A DNA stretch of 64,000 nt from an uncultured Kiritimatiellota bacterium (GCA_934635385.1 CAKTZI010000010.1:24214-88213), one strand, 5' to 3'. Positions 17,626 to 26,453 are shown, counted from the stretch's first letter. The notes: generated by a model not told the origin, from the sequence alone. Numbers and translations are program-made.

Positions 17626-17653
17626 GTTGCCTCTCCTCGTCTCTCTGACGGGT

Positions 17654-17666
17654 AGTATAGCATACT
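17654..17666 (-). promoter_or_regulatory. Operon promoter -10 with overlapping inverted repeat
   Basis: TATACT (minus strand, 17654-17659) preceded by TGC lies inside AGTAT-AGC-ATACT, a 13-bp interrupted palindrome. It is a candidate operator for the GntR/LacI-type regulator whose TTG start is 28 nt downstream. Confidence 0.45.
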
Positions 17667-17701
17667 GCGCGCGGCGAAAACGAACTGGCTAGACCACTTT
17701 C

Positions 17702-19339
17702 TCAGAACCCGCAGACGAACCTGCCGACGCCCCACATCGAGACGAAGATCGCCACCGAGAAGAGGAAGGTGTAGAGGACGCCCTTCCCCGCATCCCGTCC
17801 GTCCGCGCGCACAAGCGCCTTGAAGCGCGACAGCACCTCCGGCGGCTCAGGCTTCGTCACGAGCGTCGCCGTCAGCCAGCAGACCGTCGTCACGCCCGCG
17901 CCGATGAGGAGCTTCTGCCAGGCGGCCAGCGCCGGCGCGCCGCACAGCGGCAGCACGACCTCCAGGGCGACGGCCGCGACCAGCGCAGCGACGATGCCGA
18001 CGATCTCGCTCCAGGCGTTGATGCGCATCCAGAACCACCGCAGCAGGAAGATCGGCCCCGACCCCGCGCCGATGAGCAGCATGAGGTCGAACGCCGTCTT
18101 CGCGGACGTGAGGAGCGGCGCGATCAGGCACGCGAGCGCCATGAAGCCGACCATCACGAGCCGCGCCGCCCAGATGAGCTCGCGGTCACCGGCCTGCGGA
18201 CGCACGAAGCGCCGGTAGAAGTCGTTGACGACGTAGGACGAGCCCATCGTCAGGTGCGCGGCGACCGTCGAGAAGAGCGCCGCCATCATCGAGGCTGCGA
18301 CGACGCCGAACCAGCCGCTCGGAACTTTCGTGAGCATCGCCGAGTAGGCCATGTCGCCGCCGACGAGCTTCGGATCGACGGACGGAAACGCCTTCTGGAT
18401 GTCCGACAGCTCCGGGAAGACGATCAGCGAGCAGAAGCCCACGATGTACCACGGCCACGGACGGATCGCGTAGTGGATGAAGTTGAAGAAGAGCGTACCG
18501 CCCATGGCATGGCCCTCGCTCTTCGCGGACATGATGCGCTGGACGATGTAGCCGCCGCCGCCCGGCTCGGATCCCTGTTTCCAGACCGCCCACCACTGCA
18601 CGGCGAGCGGAATGACGAGGAGCGAAAAGACAGCATCGGCATCCGAGAAGTCCGGGAAGATCGAGAGCTTCCCCGCGAGCGCCGGATGCGCCGCCAGCCC
18701 GGCAAGGCCGCCGACATCCGGGAGACCGAGCGCGTAGAACATCGCGGCGAACGCGCCGACCATGATGACGAGGAAGAGGAAGAAGTCCGTGTAGACCGCC
18801 CCGCGCAAGCCGGCAATCGCCACGTAGACGATCGAGAACACGCCCGTGAAGACGAGGACCGTCGTCGACGAGCAGCCGAAGAGGATTACGCCGATCTTGA
18901 GGCCGCCCAGGACGACCGCCCCCATCACGAGCAGGTTGAGGATGACGCCGAGATAGACGCCGCGCAGGGCCCGCAGGAACGCCGCCGGCTTCCCCGAATA
19001 GCGCAGCTCGTAGAACTCGACGTCCGTCGTCACGCCCGTGCGCACCCACAGCTTCGAGTAGATGAAGACCGTGAACACGCTCGTGATCAGGAACGACCAC
19101 CACACCCAGTTTCCGGCGAGGCCGTCCTTGCGGATGATCTCCGTGAAGAGGTTGGCCGAGTCCGTCGACGTGCACGCGGCCGTCATCGAAAAGCCGAGCA
19201 GCCACCAGGGCATGGAGCGTCCCGCCAGCAGGAAGTCCTTCGACGTGCCGCGGTTCATCCGCGCGGCCACGAGGGGAATCGCGACGAGAATCGCGAAGAA
19301 CCCCGCGACCATCCACCAGTCCAAAGCCTGCATCAGCAT
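17702..19339 (-). CDS. Sodium:solute symporter (SSS family)
   Basis: 545 aa, about 13-14 membrane segments. SSS features: FLLAGRSMPWWLLGFSMTAACTSTDSANLF near the N-terminus, RGAVYTDFFLFLVIMVGA, WWAVWKQGSEPGGGGYIVQRIMSAKSE, and MMAALFSTVAAHLTMGSSYVVNDFY at the sodium-site helix. It imports a sugar, sugar acid or similar solute with Na+. ATG at 19339 chosen because AGGAAAGGA lies 9 nt upstream; a second ATG at 19333 (TGATG overlap) is possible. Last gene of the SDR/IlvD operon. Confidence 0.93.
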   Translation of the reverse strand: MLMQALDWWMVAGFFAILVAIPLVAARMNRGTSKDFLLAGRSMPWWLLGFSMTAACTSTDSANLFTEIIRKDGLAGNWVWWSFLITSVFTVFIYSKLWVRTGVTTDVEFYELRYSGKPAAFLRALRGVYLGVILNLLVMGAVVLGGLKIGVILFGCSSTTVLVFTGVFSIVYVAIAGLRGAVYTDFFLFLVIMVGAFAAMFYALGLPDVGGLAGLAAHPALAGKLSIFPDFSDADAVFSLLVIPLAVQWWAVWKQGSEPGGGGYIVQRIMSAKSEGHAMGGTLFFNFIHYAIRPWPWYIVGFCSLIVFPELSDIQKAFPSVDPKLVGGDMAYSAMLTKVPSGWFGVVAASMMAALFSTVAAHLTMGSSYVVNDFYRRFVRPQAGDRELIWAARLVMVGFMALACLIAPLLTSAKTAFDLMLLIGAGSGPIFLLRWFWMRINAWSEIVGIVAALVAAVALEVVLPLCGAPALAAWQKLLIGAGVTTVCWLTATLVTKPEPPEVLSRFKALVRADGRDAGKGVLYTFLFSVAIFVSMWGVGRFVCGF

Positions 19340-20379
19340 GCCGCACCGTCCTTTCCTGCCTGTCCAAAACACGCCGTCGGCATGCGGGTCGAGCCCGCGC
19401 CCATCCAGCCGCCGTTCACGTCGATCATCCCGCCGTTGATGACGGGCCCCGCACCGTCGGCAACCGCGTCGGGATTGATCGGGCGAATCGATCCGCCCCA
19501 GCCACGGCACTCCACGATCGAGCTGTCGCCGATCCACGGCAGCTGGTTTTCGCGCCGTGCGCCCGGCACGAGATACGGCCCTTCGATCATCGGCGACGGC
19601 GCCGTGCGCCACGTGCCGTCGATCTTGACGCCGTAATCGACGCCGTTGCCGCCGGCGGCGGACAGGAAATCGCGTTTGCCGCGCGTCTCCAGTCCGAGCA
19701 GCAAGGCCCGGCTCGCGGCCTGCCCGAAGTTGTGCGTGAAGCGGTCCGCCGTCGCGAAGTACGTCAGCAGGTCCGCCGCATTCGGACACTTGAGCGCGAA
19801 CGGAATGATCGCGCGCGTGAAAAGCGCGTCGATCGCCTTCTGAGACGAATGCAGCTCGTCGCCCATGCGGATCGCCTCCGCGAAAAGCGCCTTCATCGAA
19901 AAACCCCCTTCGGCCCGCAGGACGGCCGCGAGCGGCGGGAAGAGCGCGTCCCGCATCCAGGCGAGGTTCGCCGCAATCTCCGGCGTGTAGACGCCCCAGC
20001 CGCAGAAGCCGCCGCCGAAACGACCTTCGGACGGGAACACGCCCGCGACGCCGCCCGTCTCGCGGTCTTCGACGACCAGGAGCGGAATCGACGGCGTGAC
20101 GATGCCCGTGCCCGAGCCGTTCGTCGCGTAGTCGCACGCCGCCTCGCAGCGGACGTCGCCGGCCTCCAGCAGCCGCACGGCCTCGTCCGCCGTCTTCGCC
20201 CAGCCCTCCAGCAGGCAGGCGTTGACCATCCCCCGTCGATGGAGCGGACACATCCGCCCGAATGCGATTGGCGGCCCCGCGTGCAGCACCGTCCTGTCGG
20301 GAAGGCCGAGAAAGTCTCCCGCCGTCCGCACGTCCACCCACCAGGGATCGCCCCTGAACCTCAGCTCTTCAGGCTTCAT
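19333..20379 (-). CDS. DUF1116 (YlbE/AllG-like) family protein
   Basis: 348 aa, soluble. Features: WVDVRTAGDFLGLPDRTVLHAGPPI, NACLLEGWAKTADEA, VVEDRETGGVAGVF and LGLETRGKRDFLSAAGGNGVDYGV. These match DUF1116 proteins, of which E. coli AllG (YlbE) has been linked to oxamate carbamoyltransferase. In E. coli it sits with FdrA and YlbF, but neither partner is here. Its position between the cupin/MBL gene (11-nt overlap) and the symporter suggests a carboxylate or carbamoyl-type step in the same pathway. The exact reaction is unknown. Confidence 0.7.
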   Translation of the reverse strand: MKPEELRFRGDPWWVDVRTAGDFLGLPDRTVLHAGPPIAFGRMCPLHRRGMVNACLLEGWAKTADEAVRLLEAGDVRCEAACDYATNGSGTGIVTPSIPLLVVEDRETGGVAGVFPSEGRFGGGFCGWGVYTPEIAANLAWMRDALFPPLAAVLRAEGGFSMKALFAEAIRMGDELHSSQKAIDALFTRAIIPFALKCPNAADLLTYFATADRFTHNFGQAASRALLLGLETRGKRDFLSAAGGNGVDYGVKIDGTWRTAPSPMIEGPYLVPGARRENQLPWIGDSSIVECRGWGGSIRPINPDAVADGAGPVINGGMIDVNGGWMGAGSTRMPTACFGQAGKDGAAC

Positions 20380-21631
20380 TGTCCTGTTCTCCTTTCGTGA
20401 TTTCCTTCAGATGCTCCGACACCGTGTGGAGCGCAAGAAACAAGGCATTCGGCATGCCGCAGCCGACCTCGCCGATCAGCTTGCGCGCCAGCGTGACGGG
20501 CTCGTCCTCGACCGGCACGCCGTCCGCCACGTAGGCGCGGATCCTCTCGCCGTAGAGCCGCACGCGCGCGGCGCTGTAGGCCAGCGCGTCCGTGACCGCG
20601 CGCTCGCCCCGGATCACGTCGCCGATGCCGTCGTAGGCGTGTCCGCACATGATGTTCGAGAGGTTCGCCGCCGCCAGCTTCGCGAGCGACGCGCGGTAGG
20701 CGGGGAGCGAACGGTAGAAGCCGATGCCCTGCGTCGGCGTACCGTTCCCCTGGAGCGAGTCGCCCGTGAAGGCGGTGTTCGTCTGCGTGTCGATCCACGT
20801 GAGGCAGTCGTCGTCGTGTCCCGGCGTCGCGAGCGCACGGAAACGTCCCGCGAGAAGTTCGCCCTCCGCGAGCAGGCGATCCGGCTCGACGCCCTTCAGG
20901 TACGACTGCGGCGGCGGCGAGTTGCGCGGAAAGCGCGTCCGCACGCGAATCGCGACCTTCACCGGATCGCGCAGGGCGTCCGCCGCCGAGGCAAGCGTCG
21001 CCGTCTTGAGTCCGTAGCGCGTGACGAGCGCGTGATGTCCGCCGATGTGGTCGCCGTGCACGTGCGTGTTGAGGAGCCAGCCGATGTCGGACGGCTTCAG
21101 TCCGAGGTCGGCGAGCGCAGGGATGAGGTAGCGTTCGGGTTCGAGATGCGACGAGTCGATCAGCACGTTCGTCTCGCCGCGCACAAGGATGACGCCCGTC
21201 CAGACCGGCCCGAACGGAACCTTCAGAAGGTAGGTGTCCGGCAGGACCTCCTCGAATGCCGGACGCTTGCGGAAGATGCATCCGGTCGCGAGATCAAGGT
21301 ATTCGGTGTTGTCCTTCGACGTGTCCGCATTTTCGGCGACGAGAACGCGCGCGTCTTTCGAGACGACGATGTGGTGCCAGATGCCCGCGCGCACGTTGTA
21401 GAGTTTCAGCGGCTCCATCGGGACGCGCACGGCCGTCTCGCCGAGCAGAAGCGTCGCCTGTCCGGCGAGCAGCACGAACGTCTCGTCCGTCTGGTTGTGC
21501 CGTTCAAGTTCGACGAGATTCCGCTCGTCGAAACGCGAGGCGTAGTTGAGTCCGGCCAGCGTCCACTTGGCGTTGTCCACGAGGCGACGATAGCCGTCGC
21601 CGGCGTGTTCAAGGATGTCGATTCCGTTCAT
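20369..21631 (-). CDS. Cupin - metallo-beta-lactamase-fold hydrolase fusion
   Basis: 420 aa. Residues ~20-110 look like a cupin (ELERHNQTDETFVLLAGQATLLLG...NVRAGIWHHIVV). Residues ~130-340 are a metallo-beta-lactamase fold: NTHVHGDHIGGHH supplies the HxHxDH zinc motif, and ATPGHDDDCLTW and AFTGDSL the later ligands, with ICGH-type ending SNIMCGHAYDG. In a sugar-acid operon this could be a lactonase or thioesterase acting on the SDR product, with the cupin binding or isomerising the sugar. That is inference. The order cupin then MBL in one chain is unusual. Confidence 0.75.
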   Translation of the reverse strand: MNGIDILEHAGDGYRRLVDNAKWTLAGLNYASRFDERNLVELERHNQTDETFVLLAGQATLLLGETAVRVPMEPLKLYNVRAGIWHHIVVSKDARVLVAENADTSKDNTEYLDLATGCIFRKRPAFEEVLPDTYLLKVPFGPVWTGVILVRGETNVLIDSSHLEPERYLIPALADLGLKPSDIGWLLNTHVHGDHIGGHHALVTRYGLKTATLASAADALRDPVKVAIRVRTRFPRNSPPPQSYLKGVEPDRLLAEGELLAGRFRALATPGHDDDCLTWIDTQTNTAFTGDSLQGNGTPTQGIGFYRSLPAYRASLAKLAAANLSNIMCGHAYDGIGDVIRGERAVTDALAYSAARVRLYGERIRAYVADGVPVEDEPVTLARKLIGEVGCGMPNALFLALHTVSEHLKEITKGEQDNEA

Positions 21632-21637
21632 GTTCCG

Positions 21638-22738
21638 TCATTCCCTAGTGTTGCGGCGGAAATCCGCCGCGCTTTCGCCCGCGATCTTGCCGAAGACCCA
21701 GGCCGCCGTGCCGCCGTTGCCGCCGAGGCGGTTGAGACCATGCACGCCCGCCGTCACTTCGCCACAGGCAAAAAGCCCCGGCACGGGACGTCCGTGCGCG
21801 TCCAAAGCGCGACACTGCGCGTCGATGACAACGCCGCCGAGCGAACTGTGCGGTGCGGGCGCGACGGGTATGCGTCGCTCTGCCGGATCCATCTTGCAGT
21901 CGCGAAGTCTCTCCGCCGGCACGTCCGTGAGGTCGTAGATCGCCGTGCCGCCGACGGCGAAAATCGCACGGGCGAGCTCGTCCTTGTTGCGGCGCGCGTC
22001 CGGCAGGATGTCCGCGCCCTGTGCGTCCACAAGCCGCGCCCCTTCATACAACAGCGTCGTGATGACGGGAACGCCGCGCAGCGGGCCCTCTGTCCGCACC
22101 GTCGGCTCGTACTGGACATGCGCCTCGTCGACGTCGCGAACCGCCGCGCCGAACGCGGCGGCGAACGCGAGGCCGTCACCGCGCAGTTCGGGCGGATTCG
22201 TCGAGAAGGCGTACTTCCCGCACCAGCCGCCTGTCGCAAGGACGATCGCCAGACGCGGATTCGCCGTGCGCGCCGTCCGCAGGTCTTCGGCCGTCACGGT
22301 TCGGCGCACGACGGCGACACGCCCCTTCAGCCGCGCCTGGATCTGCGCGAGGGCGACGACGCCAATCGCGTGACCGACCGTCACGCAACGCGGCACGGAC
22401 GAGCCGAGCGGCTGGATCGTCCTGTAGGCTCCCGTTGCGTCCCGGTCGAAGGCAAACGCCGCCTTGAGCGCGAGCGAACCACGGCACATCGCCTCGACGA
22501 GCGCACGGTCGTTCGCGCCGTGCCCGCTCGCGAGCGTATCCGCGACATAGCGTCCGACGGAATCCTCCGGCAGGACCGGACAGTTGAGCGCATGGATGTC
22601 CGGCGAATTGCCGGGACCGTTGGCGACCAGCGTCACGGACGCGCCCGCCAAGGCCGCCGCTTCCGCCGCCCGCCAGCCGGCCAGCCCGCCGCCGACGACG
22701 AGGACGTCGGCCTCCCCCGCAATCGACGTCTCGCTCAT
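21638..22738 (-). CDS. FAD-dependent oxidoreductase, fumarate-reductase/NadB flavoprotein type
   Basis: 366 aa. N-terminal dinucleotide fold VLVVGGGLAGWRAAEAAALAGA. Mid-protein ATGGWCGKYAFSTNPPELRGDGLAFAAAFGA and C-terminal PGLFACGEVTAGVHGLNRLGGNGGTAAWVFG are hallmarks of succinate dehydrogenase/L-aspartate oxidase flavoproteins. Shorter than SdhA/NadB and lacks the helical C-terminal domain. Likely oxidises or reduces a small carboxylate produced by the upstream dehydratase. Its ATG overlaps the IlvD stop (ATGA), so the two are coupled. Confidence 0.82.
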   Translation of the reverse strand: MSETSIAGEADVLVVGGGLAGWRAAEAAALAGASVTLVANGPGNSPDIHALNCPVLPEDSVGRYVADTLASGHGANDRALVEAMCRGSLALKAAFAFDRDATGAYRTIQPLGSSVPRCVTVGHAIGVVALAQIQARLKGRVAVVRRTVTAEDLRTARTANPRLAIVLATGGWCGKYAFSTNPPELRGDGLAFAAAFGAAVRDVDEAHVQYEPTVRTEGPLRGVPVITTLLYEGARLVDAQGADILPDARRNKDELARAIFAVGGTAIYDLTDVPAERLRDCKMDPAERRIPVAPAPHSSLGGVVIDAQCRALDAHGRPVPGLFACGEVTAGVHGLNRLGGNGGTAAWVFGKIAGESAADFRRNTRE

Positions 22739-24387
22739 TCCCAGATGCCGCCGTGCGCCATCGAGCCCACGTTCTTAACGAAGAGGTTGAGGAAGCGCGG
22801 ATACTTCGAGCCGTCGAACGTCCACGCGAAGTCCTTCTTGCGCGCGTCGAGGTCGGCCGCGACCGAAATCGTGCGCTGTGGGATGTCGATCGCGATCTCG
22901 TCGCCGTCGCGGACGAGTCCGAGCGGGCCCATCAGCGCCGCCTCCGGCGAGACGTAGCCGACCGAAAGCCCCGAGCTGCCGCCCGAAAAGCGTCCGTCGG
23001 TGACGACCGCGCACGAGTTGAAGAGCTCGTCGCGCCCCTTGAGCATTTCCTGGAACGTGAACGCCGTCGTGCCGAATCGGCCCTTGAGGCCGAGGAAGCG
23101 CAGGACGCAGGCGTCGCCCGGACGGATCTGACCCGCCTTGAGCGCGTCGAGCGCCGCGTCGAGTTCGTCGAAGACGCGCGCAGGCCCCCGGAACGTCAGG
23201 AGGTTCGGCGGCACGGCGGCGATCTTGACGATGGCCCCCTCCGGCGCGAGATTGCCGTAGAGGACGCCGATGCCGGGTAGGCGCATCACGGGGTTGTCGA
23301 GCGAATGGATGACGTCGCGGTTCCAGACCCGCGCGTCCTTCACGTTCTCGGCGAGCGTCCGCCCCGTCACCGTCAGGCAGTCGCCGTCGAGCTTCGGCAG
23401 CAGCTCCTTCAGGAGGGCGGGCGTGCCGCCCGCGAGGCAGAAGTCGTGGAGCGAGTAGCGCGGCCCGCTCGGAACGAGGTGCGCGAGAAGCGGGATCTCG
23501 TGAGACGCCTCGTCGAAGCACTTCCACCACGGCTCGTCGTAGCCCGCCTCGTGGGCGATGGCGGGGATGTGCAGGATGAGGTTCGAGGACGCGGCGACCG
23601 CCATGTCCATCTTGATCGCGTTGCGGACGGACGCGGGCGTGATGACCTGGCGCGCCGTCACGCCCTCGCGGACGAGGCCCAGGATGCGACGCCCGGCCTC
23701 GTAGGCGATGAGCCGGATCTCGCTCGACGTCGCCGCGACGGACGAGTTGCCGGGCAGCGACATGCCGAGCGCCTCCGCGACGAGACACATCGAATTCGCC
23801 GTCGTCATCGACGTGCAGCCACCGCACGAGCCCCACGAGTGGACGATGAGGTCGTCGTATTCCGCCGGGTCGATCCGCCCCGCCTCCCGCGCGCCCACCT
23901 TGTCCTGCGCGTGGATGTGGATGACCTCGCGGCCCCGGCAGACGCCGTGCGGCATGTAGCCGCCCGTCACCATGATCGCCGGGATGTCCAGCCGCGCCGC
24001 CGCCATCAGGTGCCCGGGCACGATGGAGTCGCACGTCGAGAGCAGCACCATCCCGTCGAAGAAGTTCCCCTCGACCGTGATCTCGACCTGATCGGCGATG
24101 GAGTTGCGCGAGGGAACCTCGATGTACTTCGGGTCCTTCTCGACCATGCCGTCGCAGATCGCGGTCGTCATGACCTCCAGCGGCAGGCCGCCCGCGTCGC
24201 GGATGCCCGCCTTGACGCGCTCCGCGAGCTCCTTCAGGTGGACGTGGCCGGGATTGTACTCGTTCCACGAGTTGACGACGGCAATGCGGGGCCGCCGCTG
24301 CTCTTCGGCGGAGTAGCCCATGCCGCACATGAGGCCGCGCCGGCACTCGCTCGCCTGGCTAAATTCCCACTGGCTCTTCAGCGTCAT
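22735..24387 (-). CDS. IlvD/Edd family dehydratase (probable sugar-acid dehydratase)
   Basis: 550 aa, the usual length. Cluster-binding cysteines are present: STCDSIVPGH and SWGSCGGCTSMTTANSM. Catalytic-region FNSCAVVTDGRFSGGSSGLSVGYVSPEA is also present. The family includes dihydroxy-acid dehydratase (IlvD) and aldonate dehydratases. Placement with an SDR, a symporter and a XylR-type regulator, and no other ilv genes, favours dehydration of a sugar acid to a 2-keto-3-deoxy acid. Begins 2 nt after the SDR stop. Confidence 0.9.
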   Translation of the reverse strand: MTLKSQWEFSQASECRRGLMCGMGYSAEEQRRPRIAVVNSWNEYNPGHVHLKELAERVKAGIRDAGGLPLEVMTTAICDGMVEKDPKYIEVPSRNSIADQVEITVEGNFFDGMVLLSTCDSIVPGHLMAAARLDIPAIMVTGGYMPHGVCRGREVIHIHAQDKVGAREAGRIDPAEYDDLIVHSWGSCGGCTSMTTANSMCLVAEALGMSLPGNSSVAATSSEIRLIAYEAGRRILGLVREGVTARQVITPASVRNAIKMDMAVAASSNLILHIPAIAHEAGYDEPWWKCFDEASHEIPLLAHLVPSGPRYSLHDFCLAGGTPALLKELLPKLDGDCLTVTGRTLAENVKDARVWNRDVIHSLDNPVMRLPGIGVLYGNLAPEGAIVKIAAVPPNLLTFRGPARVFDELDAALDALKAGQIRPGDACVLRFLGLKGRFGTTAFTFQEMLKGRDELFNSCAVVTDGRFSGGSSGLSVGYVSPEAALMGPLGLVRDGDEIAIDIPQRTISVAADLDARKKDFAWTFDGSKYPRFLNLFVKNVGSMAHGGIWE

Positions 24388-24389
24388 CT

Positions 24390-25196
24390 TCAGACCTCGC
24401 GCAGCGGAAAGTTCATCGACTCGATCGAGCCGTCGCAGGACTGCCCGCCATCGACGCAGATGACCTGCCCGACGATGAAGCGCGCCTTCTCGACGTCGGC
24501 GAGGAACTGGATCATCGGCACGATCTCCTCCACCGTGCCGCCGCGTCCGACGGGAATCTTGCGCGAAAAGCTCGCGATGTCCTCCTTCGAGTAGCGCTCG
24601 GCGAGCTTCGTGAAGATGAGCCCCGGCGCGACGCAGTTGACGCGGATGCCGTACTTGGCGACCTCGACGCCGAGCGCCTTCGTGAACATGTTGAGCCCGC
24701 CCTTCCCGGCCGAGTACGGCAGCATCCGGCGATGGACCCACGTGACCTGCCCGTGGACGGACGAGATGTTCACGATGCGGCCCTCGGTCTTCTTCTCGAC
24801 CATGTCCGCGACCGCGTAGCGCGAACAGTAGGCGGCGGCGTTCAGGTTGAGCGCGATCTGGCTGTCCCAGTAGTCCATCGGCATGTCCTTGAACTCGCCC
24901 TTCGGCCCGCCGGGAATCTGCAGCGCGCCGCCCGCGTTGTTGACGAGGACGTCGATCTTCCCGAACGTCTTCACGAAGTCCTCCACCATCGCGCGGCAGT
25001 GGTCGTGATTGCCCACGTCCCCCGCGTAGATCTTCGTCTTCACGCCGTACTTTTCGCACGCCGCCGCGACCGCCTCGGCCCCCGCCGGGTTCCTGTTGCA
25101 GGTGATGCCGACGTTCGCGCCCTCGTCGCGCGCAAACGCGACCGCGCACCCCGCCCCGATGCCGTGGGACGACCCCGTAATCAGAATGTTTCTCAT
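24390..25196 (-). CDS. Short-chain dehydrogenase/reductase (SDR), likely sugar dehydrogenase
   Basis: 268 aa classical SDR. NAD(P)-binding ITGSSHGIGAG, NNAG, active-site Ser in NISSVHGQV and YSAGK (Tyr-x-x-x-Lys), C-terminal GQVICVDGGQS. It would oxidise a sugar to its lactone, or reduce a keto sugar, as first step of the operon. ATG at 25196 lies 9 nt from a TATACT box with no Shine-Dalgarno, so the transcript is probably leaderless. An upstream in-frame ATG (25232) would lie beyond the promoter. Confidence 0.92.
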   Translation of the reverse strand: MRNILITGSSHGIGAGCAVAFARDEGANVGITCNRNPAGAEAVAAACEKYGVKTKIYAGDVGNHDHCRAMVEDFVKTFGKIDVLVNNAGGALQIPGGPKGEFKDMPMDYWDSQIALNLNAAAYCSRYAVADMVEKKTEGRIVNISSVHGQVTWVHRRMLPYSAGKGGLNMFTKALGVEVAKYGIRVNCVAPGLIFTKLAERYSKEDIASFSRKIPVGRGGTVEEIVPMIQFLADVEKARFIVGQVICVDGGQSCDGSIESMNFPLREV

Positions 25197-25205
25197 GATG
25201 TCGGG

Positions 25206-25211
25206 AGTATA
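25206..25211 (-). promoter_or_regulatory. -10 box of the SDR operon
   Basis: TGG-TATACT on the minus strand, 9 nt before the SDR ATG; -35 candidate TCTTGT (25229-25234) at 17 bp is weak. It overlaps the first of two direct repeats, as expected for an activated promoter. Confidence 0.5.
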
Positions 25212-25233
25212 CCACGAATTCGTCCGCCACAAG

Positions 25234-25270
25234 ATGACCGAAGCGAAGAAAGTGACATGACCGAAACGAA
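25234..25270. promoter_or_regulatory. Paired direct repeats, candidate XylR-type regulator site
   Basis: ATGACCGAAGCGAA (25234-25247) and ATGACCGAAACGAA (25257-25270) match at 13 of 14 positions and are 23 bp apart, about two helical turns. They lie between the divergent SDR operon and the AraC/XylR-type regulator. This is the layout of AraC-family activator sites. Confidence 0.6.
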
Positions 25271-25276
25271 ATATGG

Positions 25277-25282
25277 TAAACT
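25277..25282 (+). promoter_or_regulatory. -10 box of the XylR-type regulator gene
   Basis: TGG-TAAACT, 6 nt before the ATG at 25289 (leaderless). It lies just past the second direct repeat, so the bound regulator could block its own promoter. Confidence 0.4.
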
Positions 25283-25288
25283 ACGCGC

Positions 25289-26434
25289 ATGGAAACCGTT
25301 CTTGTCTTCCGAACCGGCGAATACGAAACCTGGCTGGAAAAGCTCGGCGGCATCGCCGACTGCGCCCGCGAACGCGGCTGGAGCCTTCAGGTCGTGGACG
25401 CGCGGCACGGGCGCGTCGATCTCGCGCGGCTCATCCGCTTCTGGCATCCGTGCGGCGCGATCGTCGATGCGAGCGGCGACACGTCTGGGCTTCGCCTCGC
25501 GGCCTTCGCCCGCCTGCCGACCGTCCTGATGACGCCTCAGCGGACGTCGGAAGGCTTCGCCTCCGTGACAAGCGACTCGACCGCCATCGCGCGCATCGCC
25601 GCCGTCGAGCTGCTCGCCCGCGACAGCCAGGCCTATCTCTTCGTCGACTGGCCGCGCGACGTCGCCTGGGCGCGGTCGAAGCGCGAAGCCTTTGCGGACA
25701 TCCTCGCGCTGCACGGACACGCCCCCGCCGTCTTCCGTCCCACGCCGCGCGAGATGCGCGACCGGCCCGCGCTCATCACGCGCCTCAGCCGCCACCTGTC
25801 CGCGCTGCCGCGCCCCCTCGGCGTCTTCGCCGTCACCGACGCCCTCGGCGCGGCAACGCTCGACGCGGCGCGGCGCGCCCGGCTGGACGTTCCCGAAGAC
25901 CTCATGGCCGTCGGCGTCGACGACGATGCCGCGATCTGCGAGAACTGCAGGCCCACGCTCTCGTCGGTGCGCCCCGCCTTCCGCGAACTGGGCTTCACGG
26001 CCGGCAACCTGCTGCAACAGCTCCTGACGCAGACGGACGTGCCGCGTCCGTCGCGCAAAGTGGCGCCGTTCGGACTCGTGCGCCGGGCCTCGTCGGCCGT
26101 TCTCCGGCGGGCCGATCCGATTGCCAACCGCGCGACCGAGCTCATCCGCACGCGTGCGGCCGAGGGACTCGACCCCGCCGCCGTTCTCGCGCTGTTTCCG
26201 GGCTCGCCGCGTCTCGCGGAACTGCGGTTCAAGGCCGCAACCGGAATGTCCGTGCGGGCGGCGCTTCTGCGCGCCAAGCTCGACCGCGCCAAGGGCTATC
26301 TCAAGGGCGGGCAGCTCTCGATCGCGGCCATCGCCAACTTCTGCGGCTGGGAGAGCGACCTCGCGTTCCGCAAGGCGTTCAAGGCGCATGTCGGCCTGAC
26401 GCCGACCGCCTATCGGGCATCGGAAGCGACATGA
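25289..26434 (+). CDS. XylR-type regulator (LacI-like sensor + AraC HTH)
   Basis: 381 aa, the only convincing plus-strand gene. Residues ~1-270 form a periplasmic-binding-like sensor (LVFRTGEYETWLEKL, GVFAVTDALGAATLD, VPEDLMAVGVDDDAAICENCRPTLSSVRP). Residues ~280-381 are an AraC/XylS HTH domain (AKGYLKGGQLSIAAIANFCGWESDLAFRKAFKAHVGLTPTAYR). The same architecture as E. coli XylR and as the gene at 54040-55182. It presumably senses a sugar and activates the divergent SDR/IlvD operon through the repeats between them. Confidence 0.93.
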   Translation: METVLVFRTGEYETWLEKLGGIADCARERGWSLQVVDARHGRVDLARLIRFWHPCGAIVDASGDTSGLRLAAFARLPTVLMTPQRTSEGFASVTSDSTAIARIAAVELLARDSQAYLFVDWPRDVAWARSKREAFADILALHGHAPAVFRPTPREMRDRPALITRLSRHLSALPRPLGVFAVTDALGAATLDAARRARLDVPEDLMAVGVDDDAAICENCRPTLSSVRPAFRELGFTAGNLLQQLLTQTDVPRPSRKVAPFGLVRRASSAVLRRADPIANRATELIRTRAAEGLDPAAVLALFPGSPRLAELRFKAATGMSVRAALLRAKLDRAKGYLKGGQLSIAAIANFCGWESDLAFRKAFKAHVGLTPTAYRASEAT

Positions 26435-26453
26435 CGCCTACTCGTAGTAGGCG
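26435..26453. terminator. Hairpin between convergent genes
   Basis: CGCCTAC - TCGTA - GTAGGCG, a perfect 7-bp stem. It starts right after the regulator's stop and contains the last codons of the convergent permease. It could serve both directions, but there is no strong U tract. Confidence 0.4.
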
